A DNA stretch of 64,000 nucleotides. It comes from Streptomyces sp. NBC_00461. Lineage in GTDB: Bacteria > Actinomycetota > Actinomycetes > Streptomycetales > Streptomycetaceae. The notes beneath the pieces are model-generated. The model was not told the DNA's origin. It was given only the letters and a program-made list of their open reading frames with translations, and did no database searches. The stretch lies in the NCBI RefSeq assembly GCF_036013935.1, contig NZ_CP107902.1, positions 1-64,000 of the forward strand, written 5' to 3'. The position numbers and the translations under genes were made by a program. Below, piece after piece: positions 54,580-63,856 of this stretch. Each line of letters begins with the position of its first letter. The first letter of the stretch is position 1.

Positions 54580-54933
54580 ATGCAGCGACGGCGGGCAGTC
54601 TCCCCCGAGAAGCGGTACGCGCAGCTGGTCGCGCAGTTCGCGGAGCTGGACGGGGTAACCATCCCTGGCGACGAGCCGGGACGGGAGGGAAGGTTCGGCG
54701 CTGCTGCGCTCAAGGTCGGCGGGAAGATTTTCGCGATGCTCGCGCAGGGCCATCTCGTGGTGAAGCTCCCGCGGGCCCGGGTCGACGAGTTGGTGGATGC
54801 CGGTGAGGGCGAGCGCTTCGACCCGGGGCACGGGCGGCTCATGAGCGAGTGGCTCAGCCTGAACCCCGGCTCGGAGCTCAGCTGGGACGGACTGGCCCAT
54901 GAGGCCCTGGACTTCATCAGCCCTGCCCACTGA
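54580..54933 (+). CDS. TfoX N-terminal/YjbR-like protein
   Basis: 117 residues. RYAQLVAQFAELDGVTIPGDEPGREGRFGAAALKVGGKIFAMLAQGHLVVKLPRARVDELV (read in parts) and FDPGHGRLMSEWLSL match the small TfoX-N/YjbR fold in Streptomyces. Function in these bacteria is unknown. GAGGAG precedes the ATG. Confidence 0.8.
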   Translation: MQRRRAVSPEKRYAQLVAQFAELDGVTIPGDEPGREGRFGAAALKVGGKIFAMLAQGHLVVKLPRARVDELVDAGEGERFDPGHGRLMSEWLSLNPGSELSWDGLAHEALDFISPAH

Positions 54934-55613
54934 GCCGCACAAGGCCGACTTCCCAGCCCCGGGCGAGGCGCACACCGCCGATCCGGCGGCAGCGCAGGGG
55001 CGCCCTCGCACGGGCCTGGGGCATCGTGCGAGGCCGGCAACTCGAAGACTGCCTCGGACGACTTGTCAACTCTCTTTTGTCCTCGGCCCTGGGGAGTTGT
55101 CCGAGCTACTGAACTGTTGACCGTGCAGACCCGATCCTGGCCATAAGCGCGTCGACAGAGATCTCTCCGTCACGCGCGGCGGCCTCGCAGAAGTCGCTGA
55201 AGGCCTGGCCGGCGGAACATCACTACACCGATTGGGACTCCTGTCAGCCGGGCAGCCGGTACTGGCACTTCCAGCTGACCGAGGCCACCTCCCACATCCT
55301 CCTGGCGCTGCTCCTGGGAGTTGTCACCACGTGGTGGGTGTCAGACGTCGGGCGGCCTGACCCAGACGCCCTGGCGTGGCTGGTGGTTGCGGTGGCGACG
55401 GGTCTTCGACCGGATCGGTCGACGCGGTGGCAACCGGCATGCCGAGGCAGGTAGTCCACCATCCTCCCTGACCAGTGGAACTGCCTGATCAGGCACTCGA
55501 CGCAACGCCGGCCGCCAAGGGAGGCAGAACCAACCGAGTCGACCAGGCCCTTGCGATCACCTGTGTCAGGGCATCTCCCCCGACCCCAGAGGAGGCGGAG
55601 GCTGGCGTCAGGC
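54934..55613. other. Gap with a membrane-protein remnant
   Basis: Around 55220-55360 a plus-strand frame reads SRYWHFQLTEATSHILLALLLGVVTTWWV, the end of a membrane protein gene of a kind common in Streptomyces, without a start. Nothing else is recognised. Confidence 0.35.
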
Positions 55614-56663
55614 TCAGGCTGTACCCCGCCGGATCAGCCGGGTCGGGGTGACCACGGAGGACAGCGGACGGCCGCCGCTGCCATCCTGCGTCCGCTGGTC
55701 GAGGCTGCGCAGCAGCAAGCGCACCATCAGCCGGCCCATCTCCTCGATCTCCTGACGGACCGTCGTCAGCGGCGGGTCGGTCAGCTCGGCCACCGAGGCC
55801 ATGTCATCGAAGCCGACGACGGCCACGTCGTCCGGCACCCGCCGCCCGTGCTCTCGCAGCACGCGCAGCGCGCCGGTGGCCATGAGGTCGGAGGCGACGA
55901 AGACGGCGTCCAGCTCAGGCGCCCGCTCCAGCAGCTCTGCCATGGCGCGGGCGCCGCCCGCCTCGGTGAAGTCCCCCTCGATCACCAGCCGGGGGTCGGC
56001 GTCCATCAGGATGTCGTGGTAGCCGTCGAGCCGGTCCACCGAGGCCGTCTGATCGAGAGGCCCGCTGATCGTCGCGATGTGCCCGCGCCCCAGTGACAGC
56101 AGATGGCGGACGGCCTCGCGGGCGCCGCCACGGTTGTCCGAGTCGACGTAGAGGAGGCTGCGGTCTCCCTCCGCGCCCGGCCAGCCGGGACGGCCGCCGA
56201 AGACGGTGGGCAGCCCCACCCGGCGGGTGATGGCGGGCAGCGGGTCCTCGGCGTGCAGGGAGAACAGCAGGGCGGCGTCCACGTGGCCGCCGGCGAGGTA
56301 GCGGCCGATGCGGTCGTAGTCGGCCGTGCCCTCCACCAGCAGCAGGACGAGCTGGGTGTCGTGGGCGGTCAGCTCCCGGCTGATGCCGAGCAGTTGCTGA
56401 GCGAAGAAAGGGTTGGCGAAGACCTTGGTCTCCGGCTCCGCGACGATGACGGCGACCGCGCCGGTGCGGCGGGTGACCAGGGCACGGGCCGCCTGGTTCG
56501 GTACGTAGCCCAGCTCCTCCACGGCCCGCCGTACCTTCTCCACCAGAGCCTCGCGCACCCCGCTGCCCCCGTTGACGACACGAGAGGCGGTGGCCCGGGA
56601 GACGCCGGCCCGTTCGGCGACGGCTTCCAGGGTGGGCCGGGACGCGGAGATCTGGTCGGACAA
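55614..56663 (-). CDS. LacI-family repressor of the beta-glucan regulon
   Basis: 349 residues. The LacI HTH and hinge read TLEAVAERAGVSRATASRVVNGGSGVREALVEKVRRAVEELGYVPNQAARAL (in parts); the effector domain has VFGGRPG, YVDSDNRGGA and PLTTVRQEIEEMG, as in sugar-responsive members. It is downstream of a GH1 gene and sugar ABC transporter genes. Box I lies 63 bp upstream, which fits autoregulation. I propose it as the protein that binds the GAGAGCGCTCTC boxes; the effector is probably a gluco-oligosaccharide such as laminaribiose. Confidence 0.9.
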   Translation of the reverse strand: MSDQISASRPTLEAVAERAGVSRATASRVVNGGSGVREALVEKVRRAVEELGYVPNQAARALVTRRTGAVAVIVAEPETKVFANPFFAQQLLGISRELTAHDTQLVLLLVEGTADYDRIGRYLAGGHVDAALLFSLHAEDPLPAITRRVGLPTVFGGRPGWPGAEGDRSLLYVDSDNRGGAREAVRHLLSLGRGHIATISGPLDQTASVDRLDGYHDILMDADPRLVIEGDFTEAGGARAMAELLERAPELDAVFVASDLMATGALRVLREHGRRVPDDVAVVGFDDMASVAELTDPPLTTVRQEIEEMGRLMVRLLLRSLDQRTQDGSGGRPLSSVVTPTRLIRRGTA

Positions 56664-56725
56664 GGGAACGCTCCTCTCGGGACGGGAACAGCGTAGCTCC
56701 CGGCAGGCGAGTGTGAGCGACCGGG

Positions 56726-56737
56726 GAGAGCGCTCTC
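56726..56737. promoter_or_regulatory. LacI-type operator palindrome (box I)
   Basis: GAGAGCGCTCTC, a perfect 12-bp palindrome, 63 bp before the LacI gene on the minus strand. Confidence 0.75.
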
Positions 56738-56867
56738 GCCCCTTTCACCCTACAGAAACGGCCCGGTCACATCGGCGCCGCGCGCCTCTGGCCGTAGGCC
56801 GTGCGCGCCCTGGACCCACCGCGGGCGGCTCACGGGGATCGGCCACGTCGGTGCTGTGACGGCCCGC

Positions 56868-58271
56868 TCACCTGAGCGGCAGGCTGCCGTGCGCCACGAC
56901 GTCCGCGTACCAGCGGGCGCTGTCCTTGAGGGTGCGGCGCTGGGTGGCGAAGTCGACGTGCACCATGCCGAAACGCTTGCTGTAGCCGTAGGCCCATTCG
57001 AAGTTGTCCAGCAGGGACCACAGGAAGTAGCCGCGGACGTCCGCGCCGGCCGCCATGGCCCGGTGCACCGCCTCGAGATGCGAGCGCAGGTACGCGATCC
57101 GTTCCGGGTCGTGGACCTCGCCCTCCGGGTCGGTGTAGTCGTCGTAGGCGGCGCCGTTCTCCGTGACGATCAGCGGCGTGTCCGGCAGCTCGTCGCGCAG
57201 CCGGGTCAGCAGTTCGTACAGGCCGCCGGCGTCCACCGGCCAGTCCATGGCGGTGCGCGGGCCCGGTGCCTGCAGGAAGCGTGCGTGTGCCGGTGCGGCG
57301 GGCCAGGGCGAGGGCGCGGGGTGGGAGCCGGCGGCGACCACCGTGGGCGTGTAGTAGTTAATGCCGAGGGCGTCGATGGGCCGGGAGGTGATCTCCAGAT
57401 CTCCGTCCCGGACGAAGGACCAGTCGGTGAGTAGCCCAGTGTCGGCCCGCAGGTCCCGTGCATAGTGCCCGCGGAACACCGGGTCCAGGAAGATCCGGTT
57501 GGCCAGCGCGTCGATCCGGCGGGCCGCGTCCTGGTCGGCGGGGCTGTCGCTGAGCGGGCGCACCGCGGCGAGGTTCAGGGTCAGCGACACCTCGGACGAC
57601 GGGTGCACCAGGTCGCGCAGTACGCCGACGGCCAGGCCGTGGGCGAGATTCAGGTGGTGCGCGGCCCGCAGTGCGGCTTCCGGCTCGGTCCGGCCGGGTG
57701 CGTGGACGCCCTCTGAGTAGCCGAGGAACGCCGCGCACCACGGTTCGTTGAGCGTCGTCCAGGTCCGTACGCGGTCGCCGAGCGCGCCCGCCACGAGCGC
57801 GGTGTAGTCCGCGAACCGCTGGGCCGTGTCGCGCTCGGGCCAGCCGCCGGCGTCCTCGAGTTCCTGCGGGAGGTCCCAGTGGTAAAGGGTCAGTACGGGG
57901 CGGATGTGGTGGGCGTGGAGCTCGTCGACCAGGGCGCGGTAGAAGTCCAGGCCCTTCTGGGCGGCGGGGCCGCGCCCCGTCGGCTGGACACGGGGCCAGG
58001 ACACGGAGAAGCGGTAGTCGGTCAGGCCCAGCTCGGCCATGAGCGCGACGTCTTCACGCATGCGGTGGTAGTGGTCGGCGGCGATGTCTCCGGTGTCGCC
58101 GTTGCGGACCTTCCCCGGTGTTCTGCTGAAGGTGTCCCAGATCGACGCCGTCCGGCCGCCCTCGTTCGCGGCCCCTTCGATCTGGTAGGCGGCGGTGGCG
58201 GCGCCCCAGCGGAACGTCGGCGGGAACGTCAACGGGGAGGCGGTAACCAGGTGAGGGGCAGTCGTGGTCAT
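56868..58271 (-). CDS. GH1 beta-glucosidase
   Basis: 467 residues. [15 protein letters not shown] opens the GH1 barrel, the acid/base Glu is in [15 protein letters not shown] and the nucleophile in IVTENGAAY; the end is [22 protein letters not shown] ([17 protein letters not shown]). No signal peptide, so it splits imported gluco-oligosaccharides in the cytoplasm. The ATG at 58271 has GGAG upstream; the open frame further up is not needed. It lies 316 bases after permease 2 on the same strand and before lacI. Confidence 0.93.
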   Translation of the reverse strand: MTTTAPHLVTASPLTFPPTFRWGAATAAYQIEGAANEGGRTASIWDTFSRTPGKVRNGDTGDIAADHYHRMREDVALMAELGLTDYRFSVSWPRVQPTGRGPAAQKGLDFYRALVDELHAHHIRPVLTLYHWDLPQELEDAGGWPERDTAQRFADYTALVAGALGDRVRTWTTLNEPWCAAFLGYSEGVHAPGRTEPEAALRAAHHLNLAHGLAVGVLRDLVHPSSEVSLTLNLAAVRPLSDSPADQDAARRIDALANRIFLDPVFRGHYARDLRADTGLLTDWSFVRDGDLEITSRPIDALGINYYTPTVVAAGSHPAPSPWPAAPAHARFLQAPGPRTAMDWPVDAGGLYELLTRLRDELPDTPLIVTENGAAYDDYTDPEGEVHDPERIAYLRSHLEAVHRAMAAGADVRGYFLWSLLDNFEWAYGYSKRFGMVHVDFATQRRTLKDSARWYADVVAHGSLPLR

Positions 58272-58586
58272 CAGGGCTCCGTGGGGGTCGTTGATGTCGT
58301 GTGGAGTGGCGCTGCACGGCCTTGCAGCGCTCAGGAGACGAACCGGGCATCGGCCGGCCAGGTCTCGCCCCCGGTCATGCACCGTGCGGTGGGGGCGTTT
58401 CCGTTGTGGTTCAGCGCCCTGTCATCGGGGCAGTGGATCGGCCCCCGCCCAGCGGCTGTTCGGCCCGAGCGCAGTGAGGCGGGGCGTGATGGCGCGCGTC
58501 GGGGCAAAGGGCTCGAAGAGCGGGGGCCGGCTTCAGGGGGCGCTGCGCGCCCGGCCAGTCAGCGCAGTGGGGGCGTGGGCGGCGTG
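58272..58586. other. Intergenic stretch before the GH1 gene
   Basis: No gene. It may hold a secondary promoter for the GH1 and LacI genes, but no box of the GAGAGCGCTCTC type is present. Confidence 0.4.
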
Positions 58587-59492
58587 CTATCCCTTCACCG
58601 CTCCCTGCATGATGCCGCCCACGATGTGCCGGCCCAGCAGGCCGAAGACGAGCAGCACGGGCAGCGTGCCGAGCAGGGTGCCGGCCATGATGACGGACTG
58701 GTCGTGGACGTATCCCCCGCCGAGCTGGCGCAGGGCGACCTGCACGGTCGGCTCCTGTGAGGACAGGGCGATGATCGGCCAGAAGAAGTCGTTCCAGGAG
58801 GCCATGAAGGTGAGCATCGCGAGCACCGCCATGCCGGGCCGCGCGATCGGGATGACGATGCTCCAGAAGATGCGCCGTGTGGAGGCGCCGTCGACCCGGC
58901 CCGCCTCGATCAGCTCGTCGGGCAGCGTCTGCACGAGGTACTGCCGCATGAAGAACACGCCGAAGGCGGACACGATGCCGGGCAGGATGACCGCCTGGAG
59001 CTGGTTGACCCAGTGCAGCTTCGCGATGACCATGAACAGCGGGATCACGCCGAGCTGTGGCGGGATCATCATCGTGCCGATCGTCAGGGCGAGCAGCGCG
59101 TTGCGCCCTTTGAACTGCAGCTTGGCGAAGGCGAAGCCGGCGAGGGTGGAGAACAGGACGGTGCCCACCGTCACCGCCCCCGAGACGATCAGTGAGTTGA
59201 GCAGCGCCTTGCCGATGTCGGCCTGCTCGAGCACCTGCTGGAAGTTGTGCATCAGGCTGCCGCCGGGCAGCAGCGCCGGCGGACTCTTGGCCAGGTCGGC
59301 GTTGGAGCGGGTGGCCGCGACGATCGTCCAGTAGAAGGGGAAGGCGGAGATGAGCGCGGCGACGATGAGGATCGCGTAGGCGAGACGGCCGCCGTGCTGG
59401 TGGCCTCCCGCCCGCCCCCCGCGCGGGCGGCGGGCCGGACGGGCTGCAGGGGCGGTCTTTTCGGTGCGCCGGGGCGTGGCCAGGGTGGTCAT
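58587..59492 (-). CDS. Sugar ABC transporter permease 2 (MalG type)
   Basis: 301 residues with six membrane helices and the EAA loop EAGRVDGASTRRIFWSIVIPIARP, which contacts the ATPase. The ATG at 59492 overlaps the stop of permease 1 (ATGA). A Pro/Arg-rich N-terminal cytoplasmic extension of about 40 residues precedes the first helix. No ATPase gene is in the cluster, so the shared MsiK ATPase probably powers it, as known for other Streptomyces sugar importers. Confidence 0.93.
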   Translation of the reverse strand: MTTLATPRRTEKTAPAARPARRPRGGRAGGHQHGGRLAYAILIVAALISAFPFYWTIVAATRSNADLAKSPPALLPGGSLMHNFQQVLEQADIGKALLNSLIVSGAVTVGTVLFSTLAGFAFAKLQFKGRNALLALTIGTMMIPPQLGVIPLFMVIAKLHWVNQLQAVILPGIVSAFGVFFMRQYLVQTLPDELIEAGRVDGASTRRIFWSIVIPIARPGMAVLAMLTFMASWNDFFWPIIALSSQEPTVQVALRQLGGGYVHDQSVIMAGTLLGTLPVLLVFGLLGRHIVGGIMQGAVKG

Positions 59493-60436
59493 CGCTGGGC
59501 CTCCTTGCGGGTGCGGCGGCGCGCGATCACGGTGTTGATGAGCACCAGCAGCAGGATGAGGACGAACATCACCCACGCGGTGGCGGCGGCCCGGCCGAGG
59601 TGGAAGAAGCCCCAGCCCTCCTGGTACATGTACAGGCCGAGGGTCTGGTACTGGTGCGAGATGCCGCCGGACATGCTGCCCTCGAACAGCAGGGGCTCAC
59701 CGAACAGTTGGGTGGCGCCGATGGTGGACACCACGACGGTGAACAGGATGGTGGGCCGCAGCCCGGGCAGGGTGACGTGCAGGAACTGCCGCCAGCGGGA
59801 CGCGCCGTCCAGCTCGGCGGCCTCGTACAGGTCGGCGGGGATGGACTGCATGCCGGCCAGGTAGATCAGCGCGTTGTAGCCGGTCCAGCGCCAGACGACG
59901 ATCGTGGAGACGGCGATCTGCGAGGCGAGGGTGCCGGACTGCCAGTCCACCGGGTGGACGCCGACCAGGCCGAGCAGATAATTGATCAGGCCGAAGTCAC
60001 GGCCGAAGAGCTGGGCGAAGACCAGGGTGGCGGCGGCCACCGACGTGGCATACGGCAGCAGCATGGTGACGCGGAAGACGGTGCGGCCGCGCAGCTTGTA
60101 GTTGAGCAGGTGGGCCAGTCCCAGCGCCATCATCAGCTGCGGGACGGTGGAGATGACTCCGATGGTGAAGGTGTTGCGCAGCGCGGTCCAGAAGTAGTCG
60201 TCGCCGAAGAGCGCGGTGTAGTTGCCCAGGCCGCGCCACTCCAGCTGCCCCGGCGTTTGGAGTTCGACCCGGTAGAGCGAGACGTAGGCGGTGTAGAGCA
60301 GCGGGAACAGCCCGAAGGCGGCGAACAGCGCGAAGAACGGGGCGATGTAGGTGTACGGCGACAGCTTGGCCAGGCGCCGCCTCAGGGTGGCCGGCGGCCG
60401 CGCGGTCCGCGGCGGGGCGGCGGCGGTCAGGGTCAT
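59489..60436 (-). CDS. Sugar ABC transporter permease 1 (MalF type)
   Basis: 315 residues with six membrane helices (first at about 28-50: YIAPFFALFAAFGLFPLLYT) and the EAA loop EAAELDGASRWRQFLHVTLPGLRP. It pairs with permease 2, with which it overlaps by four bases. The ATG is preceded by GAAGG. Confidence 0.93.
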   Translation of the reverse strand: MTLTAAAPPRTARPPATLRRRLAKLSPYTYIAPFFALFAAFGLFPLLYTAYVSLYRVELQTPGQLEWRGLGNYTALFGDDYFWTALRNTFTIGVISTVPQLMMALGLAHLLNYKLRGRTVFRVTMLLPYATSVAAATLVFAQLFGRDFGLINYLLGLVGVHPVDWQSGTLASQIAVSTIVVWRWTGYNALIYLAGMQSIPADLYEAAELDGASRWRQFLHVTLPGLRPTILFTVVVSTIGATQLFGEPLLFEGSMSGGISHQYQTLGLYMYQEGWGFFHLGRAAATAWVMFVLILLLVLINTVIARRRTRKEAQR

Positions 60437-60493
60437 GGGTCAGACCTTCGGTCGGGGGCAGATCGTGGGGTCGGGGCACGCACGTCGGATGTG

Positions 60494-60531
60494 GGGCGCG
60501 AAGGACCGCTTGGGGGCGGTCCTTCGCGCCC
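60494..60531. terminator. Hairpin between binding protein and permease genes
   Basis: A 16-bp perfect stem (GGGCGCGAAGGACCGC and its complement) with a 6-base loop lies 71 bases after the binding-protein stop. Such hairpins keep the binding-protein message more abundant than that of the permeases. Confidence 0.75.
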
Positions 60532-60601
60532 GGGAGACAGCCGGCTGACCGGGCGCGCAGGGCGGCGGGTCGGGGGCGTGCCCTGCACACCCGAGGAGGC
60601 G

Positions 60602-61906
60602 TCAGCCGACCGCGTTGTCGATGCCCTTCTGCGCGTGGCTCCAGGCGGTGGCGGAACTGGTGCCCTTCTGCTCGACCTCACCGAGGGCATTGGTGATCTG
60701 CTGGTCCACGTCCCTGTCGTGCACGCCGAGCACCTGCACGGGAGAGGTCTGCGCCGCCGTGCCGAACAGCTCACCGATCGGCGCGTTGCTGAAGTAGGGG
60801 TCCTTGACGCCCTGGACTCCGGCGATGGCCCCGAGGTTGGAGGGGAAGCTGCCCTGTTTCTTGAAGAGCTTCTCCTGCTGCGGTGCCGCCGTCAGCCACT
60901 TGATGAAGGCGTACGCCTCCTTCGCGTGCGGCGAGGTCTTGGGGATGGACAGGTAGGAGCCGCCCCAGTTGCCGGAGACTCCGCCCGGCAGCGGGGCGAC
61001 GTCCCACGTGCCCTTGCCGGCGGTGCCGGCCTGGCCCTTGATGTAGCCCAGCATCCAGGCGGGGCAGCCGATAGTGGCGAAGGAACCGCTGCTGAAGGCC
61101 TGGTTCCAGGACGGGGACCACTGGGTGAGCTTGGCGCTCAGCCCGTCCTTGGCGGCCTTGACCGAGGTGTCCCAGGCGCTCTTCACGGCCGCGTTCTTGT
61201 CGTAGACGAGCTTGCCGGAGGCGTCGTAGTAGCGCTCCTTCTGCTGGCCGATCATCAGCGAGTAGAGACTGCCGATGCTGTCGATCCAGTGGCTCTTGGC
61301 GCCGGCCTTGGCCTTGTACTGCTCGCCCAACTTCAGGTAGCCGTCCCAGCTGGCCCACATCTTGGCCAGCTCGGTGCGGCCGGTGGGCAGTCCCGCCTTC
61401 TTGAACAGGTCGCTGCGGTAGCAGATCGCCTCCGGGCCGACATCGGTGCCCAGGCCCAGCGTCCGGCCGTCGGCCGTGGTGGCGGCCGCCCACTTGGCCT
61501 TGGAGTAGTCACCCTTGAGGTCCTTGGCGCCCAGCGAGTTCAGGTCCACGAACTTGTCGGACATCTGCTGGGTGACCGAGGCGGTGCGGCCCACCTCGAT
61601 GCCCTGGATGTCAGCCAGACCCCCACCGCCGGCGAGGTGAGTGTTCAGGGCCTGCCAGTAGTCGTTCTCCTGCTCGGTGCTGGTCTCCTTGATCGTGACA
61701 TTCGGGTGGAGCTTCTCGTACTCCTTGTACAGGCCGGCTTCCTTGAAGCCGAAGGTGCCGAACAGGTCGATGGTGAGCGTGACCTTGCCGTTGTTGTCCG
61801 CGGACGACCCGGACGACCCGGATCCACAGGCAGCAAGGAGCACACCGGCAAGTGCGACCGCCCCGAGTCTGAGGGTGGTACGTCTGGCGGCTCGGGAGAT
61901 GAGCAT
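60602..61906 (-). CDS. Sugar-binding lipoprotein of the ABC importer
   Basis: 434 residues. The signal peptide ends in LAAC with lipid-modified Cys27, followed by a Gly/Ser-rich linker. The body is a cluster B/family 1 solute-binding protein (VTLTIDLFGTFGFKEAGLYKEYEKLHPNVTI, YRSDLFKKAGLPTGRTELAKMW, read in parts). GGGAGG precedes the ATG at 61906. Box J 43 bp upstream and the GH1 partner indicate a beta-gluco-oligosaccharide ligand. Confidence 0.92.
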   Translation of the reverse strand: MLISRAARRTTLRLGAVALAGVLLAACGSGSSGSSADNNGKVTLTIDLFGTFGFKEAGLYKEYEKLHPNVTIKETSTEQENDYWQALNTHLAGGGGLADIQGIEVGRTASVTQQMSDKFVDLNSLGAKDLKGDYSKAKWAAATTADGRTLGLGTDVGPEAICYRSDLFKKAGLPTGRTELAKMWASWDGYLKLGEQYKAKAGAKSHWIDSIGSLYSLMIGQQKERYYDASGKLVYDKNAAVKSAWDTSVKAAKDGLSAKLTQWSPSWNQAFSSGSFATIGCPAWMLGYIKGQAGTAGKGTWDVAPLPGGVSGNWGGSYLSIPKTSPHAKEAYAFIKWLTAAPQQEKLFKKQGSFPSNLGAIAGVQGVKDPYFSNAPIGELFGTAAQTSPVQVLGVHDRDVDQQITNALGEVEQKGTSSATAWSHAQKGIDNAVG

Positions 61907-61948
61907 GGAAGCCTCCCATGGCTTCGGGACGGGATGCGAGGCGCCTTT

Positions 61949-61962
61949 TGAGAGCGCTCTCA
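61949..61962. promoter_or_regulatory. LacI-type operator palindrome (box J)
   Basis: TGAGAGCGCTCTCA, a perfect 14-bp palindrome (TTGA...TCAA extends it to 16), 43 bp before the binding-protein gene. This is the main operator of the transporter operon. Confidence 0.8.
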
Positions 61963-62382
61963 AGCAGTGCCCTGGAGACTGCCGCAGGGGTGCAGACTCC
62001 GTCAAGACTCAAAGACGTAACGGAATAGATTGAGCCATGAGGTGCGGGCGCTCGCCATCAAGGCTGCAGCCATAGCCCGGGGCATGCCAGCCCTTGCGAC
62101 CTACGAATCAACGCGCCGTGACCTTTACCCTTTCCAGCGAGGCACTCGGCAGGCAGCCGAGCCGTCGGCCTGTCAGGCAGGAGCGGATCCGGATCCCGCT
62201 GCCGTCTGCACCTGGCCTGAAAGAGAGAGTGGCGGCGCCAGGAGCCGAACTCGGGTACGGCACCTCGCGCCGCTGCGAGTTCAAGAGATCATTGGCCTCG
62301 GAGCGCAAGACCTGCCAGGATCCTGGGCGTGAGGTCTGGGGACACGGGGCCCGATTCGCATCTCGAGGAGGACAATCGGCGA

Positions 62383-62783
62383 GTGACTCGACCCGAGGAC
62401 CGATTGCTCTCCCTGGAAGGGATCGAAGACGATCGCTGGGGGCCTGCGACGTACGACTCCTACCTGGTCACCACGGTGCATGCCCTGCGCCACAAGCCCA
62501 TCGGCGCGCTGAGCGTCCAGGACCTGAGGCTGCCGATCGGGCAGAACATCGGTCTGACCCACCTCCTGCCGCGGCCATGGAGATACTCCGAGCGGATCTT
62601 ATGGCCGCCGACGACTTCTACGAAGGGGACCTGCTCTCCGCCGTCATGACCAGCCGGACACCATGGGCCGACATGCCGGCGACGGCGCGCGAGCTGCACT
62701 CGATCGTCTCCGGGCTCAAAGGGCTGGACCCCTGGCTGCAGGAGCAGGCCGACACCTTCCTCGATGCCGTCGCGGACCTATGA
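62383..62783 (+). pseudogene. CdiI-type immunity protein, frameshifted
   Basis: From a GTG with GAGGAGG upstream, the first frame reads LLSLEGIEDDRWGP and LVTTVHALRHKPIGALSVQDLRLPIGQNIGLTHLLPR. After a one-base shift near 62570 the second reads AMEILRADLMAADDFYEGDLLSAVM. This fits the contact-dependent inhibition immunity family (CdiI_2: LRxKPxxxLxxEDLRxLIGQxxGLxxLxPxAL...DxxYEGDLL). No toxin gene is present. One indel breaks the frame. Confidence 0.65.
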
Positions 62784-62918
62784 CGCGCCCCTGGGGGTGA
62801 GGGGTGACCTCGCTGCGGTCGCGGCCGGAGGGACTGGCCGAATCAGAAGAACTATGCGACTCGAGGGGCCGGGCGCCGCTCCCTCCTCGGGCAGGTGCGT
62901 ATCCGGAAGCGAGGTTCT

Positions 62919-62932
62919 CGAGAGCGCTCTCT
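62919..62932. promoter_or_regulatory. LacI-type operator palindrome (box K)
   Basis: CGAGAGCGCTCTCT contains the perfect 12-bp core. It lies 46 bp before the remnant of a short-chain dehydrogenase gene. Confidence 0.55.
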
Positions 62933-62977
62933 GGCAACGTCGAGCGGGGACGGCTCTGCGCGGCCAGGGTGCACGGC

Positions 62978-63088
62978 ATGACAGATCGTATGGGCTCCGC
63001 CGTGTCTCGAGTGGCGTGGGTGACGGGCGCCAGCCGGGGAATCGGCAAGGGGATCGCGCGGGCCTTGGGTCAGGCCTGGGAGTCCTAG
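62978..63088 (+). pseudogene. Short-chain dehydrogenase N-terminal remnant
   Basis: 36 codons: MTDRMGSAVSRV and the NAD(P)-binding start VAWVTGASRGIGKGIARALG, then a stop. The catalytic YxxxK part is missing. Box K upstream suggests that the lost gene was part of the regulon. Confidence 0.6.
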
Positions 63089-63126
63089 CTCAGACACCAG
63101 GGAGCAAGTAACCCGTCGGTAGCTTT

Positions 63127-63480
63127 CAGGGCTTCGCGGCGGAGGCCCTCTTCTGTTGGCGGGGCACGGTCTTGGTCTTGTTGAGGTGTCCGTACACCGT
63201 CGAGCGGGGTACACCGAGTGAGCTTGGGTCGGCGCCCGCCGACCCGGCCGCGGGCGCGTGCGGAGGCCAGGCCGTCCATCGTGTTGGCGACGATCAGTTC
63301 GCGCTGGAACAGGTCGGCGATCTGTTGGACGGTCTTTTCTCTGGCGTCGTAGAGCTGCTGGGCGAGGGCGGCCTGGTCGGGAACGAGGGCGGCGACAAGT
63401 GCTGCAACGCCGGATAGGAGTGGAACCAGGAGTTGTAAGCCCCGGTCGGGGTGGCCTGCGTCATCGGACGGCATCGGCAT
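63127..63480 (-). pseudogene. Rearranged resolvase tail fused to a membrane start
   Basis: The frame starts MPMPSDDAGHPDRG, continues with a hydrophobic segment (LLVPLLSGVAALVAALVP) and then gives resolvase pieces out of order: AALAQQLYDAREKTVQQIADLF before ELIVANTMDGLASARARGRVGGRRPKL. In normal resolvases the second comes first. A frameshifted VPRSTVYGHLNKT (HTH end) follows. The gene overlaps the end of the XRE gene upstream. Confidence 0.55.
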
Positions 63481-63649
63481 GGAAAATCTCCTCTACAGGT
63501 CTGGAAAAGAAGCCGGCCAGCGGAAGTGAGGGCGTGTAGCGGCCGGTCTCGACCGAATTGATGGTCTGGCGCGACACCCCCATGGCCTGGGCGAGCTGAC
63601 TCTGGGAGAGCTCGCGCTCCACCCTGAGACGGCGCACGTCGTTCCTCAC
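63461..63649 (-). CDS. Small XRE-type HTH regulator
   Basis: 62 residues. LRVERELSQSQLAQAMGVSRQTINSVETGRYTPSLPLA is a complete XRE HTH of the short YgzD-like kind, and FFSRPVEEIFHADAVR is the usual end. Between them about six residues found in relatives (xKIARx) are missing, so the last helix may be shortened. Such regulators usually precede a small membrane protein gene, which here is represented only by the damaged frame downstream. Confidence 0.7.
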   Translation of the reverse strand: MRNDVRRLRVERELSQSQLAQAMGVSRQTINSVETGRYTPSLPLAGFFSRPVEEIFHADAVR

Positions 63650-63856
63650 TGCTTACCATCCCTGGATGTCGACGCCTCCACTTTCGATGAAAAGTTGGCT
63701 TGACATGCCGCAGGCATCAAGCGGGCTTTCCATCGTTCCGCCCGAGCCTCCGACCTGCCGCCGACCCTGCCACCCGCCTGCCGAACCCGTTGCCACCATC
63801 AACCCTGCTCCGTATAGTCCTCTGCACGATAGAGTTCTCGCCGGTGGGGAGTATCC

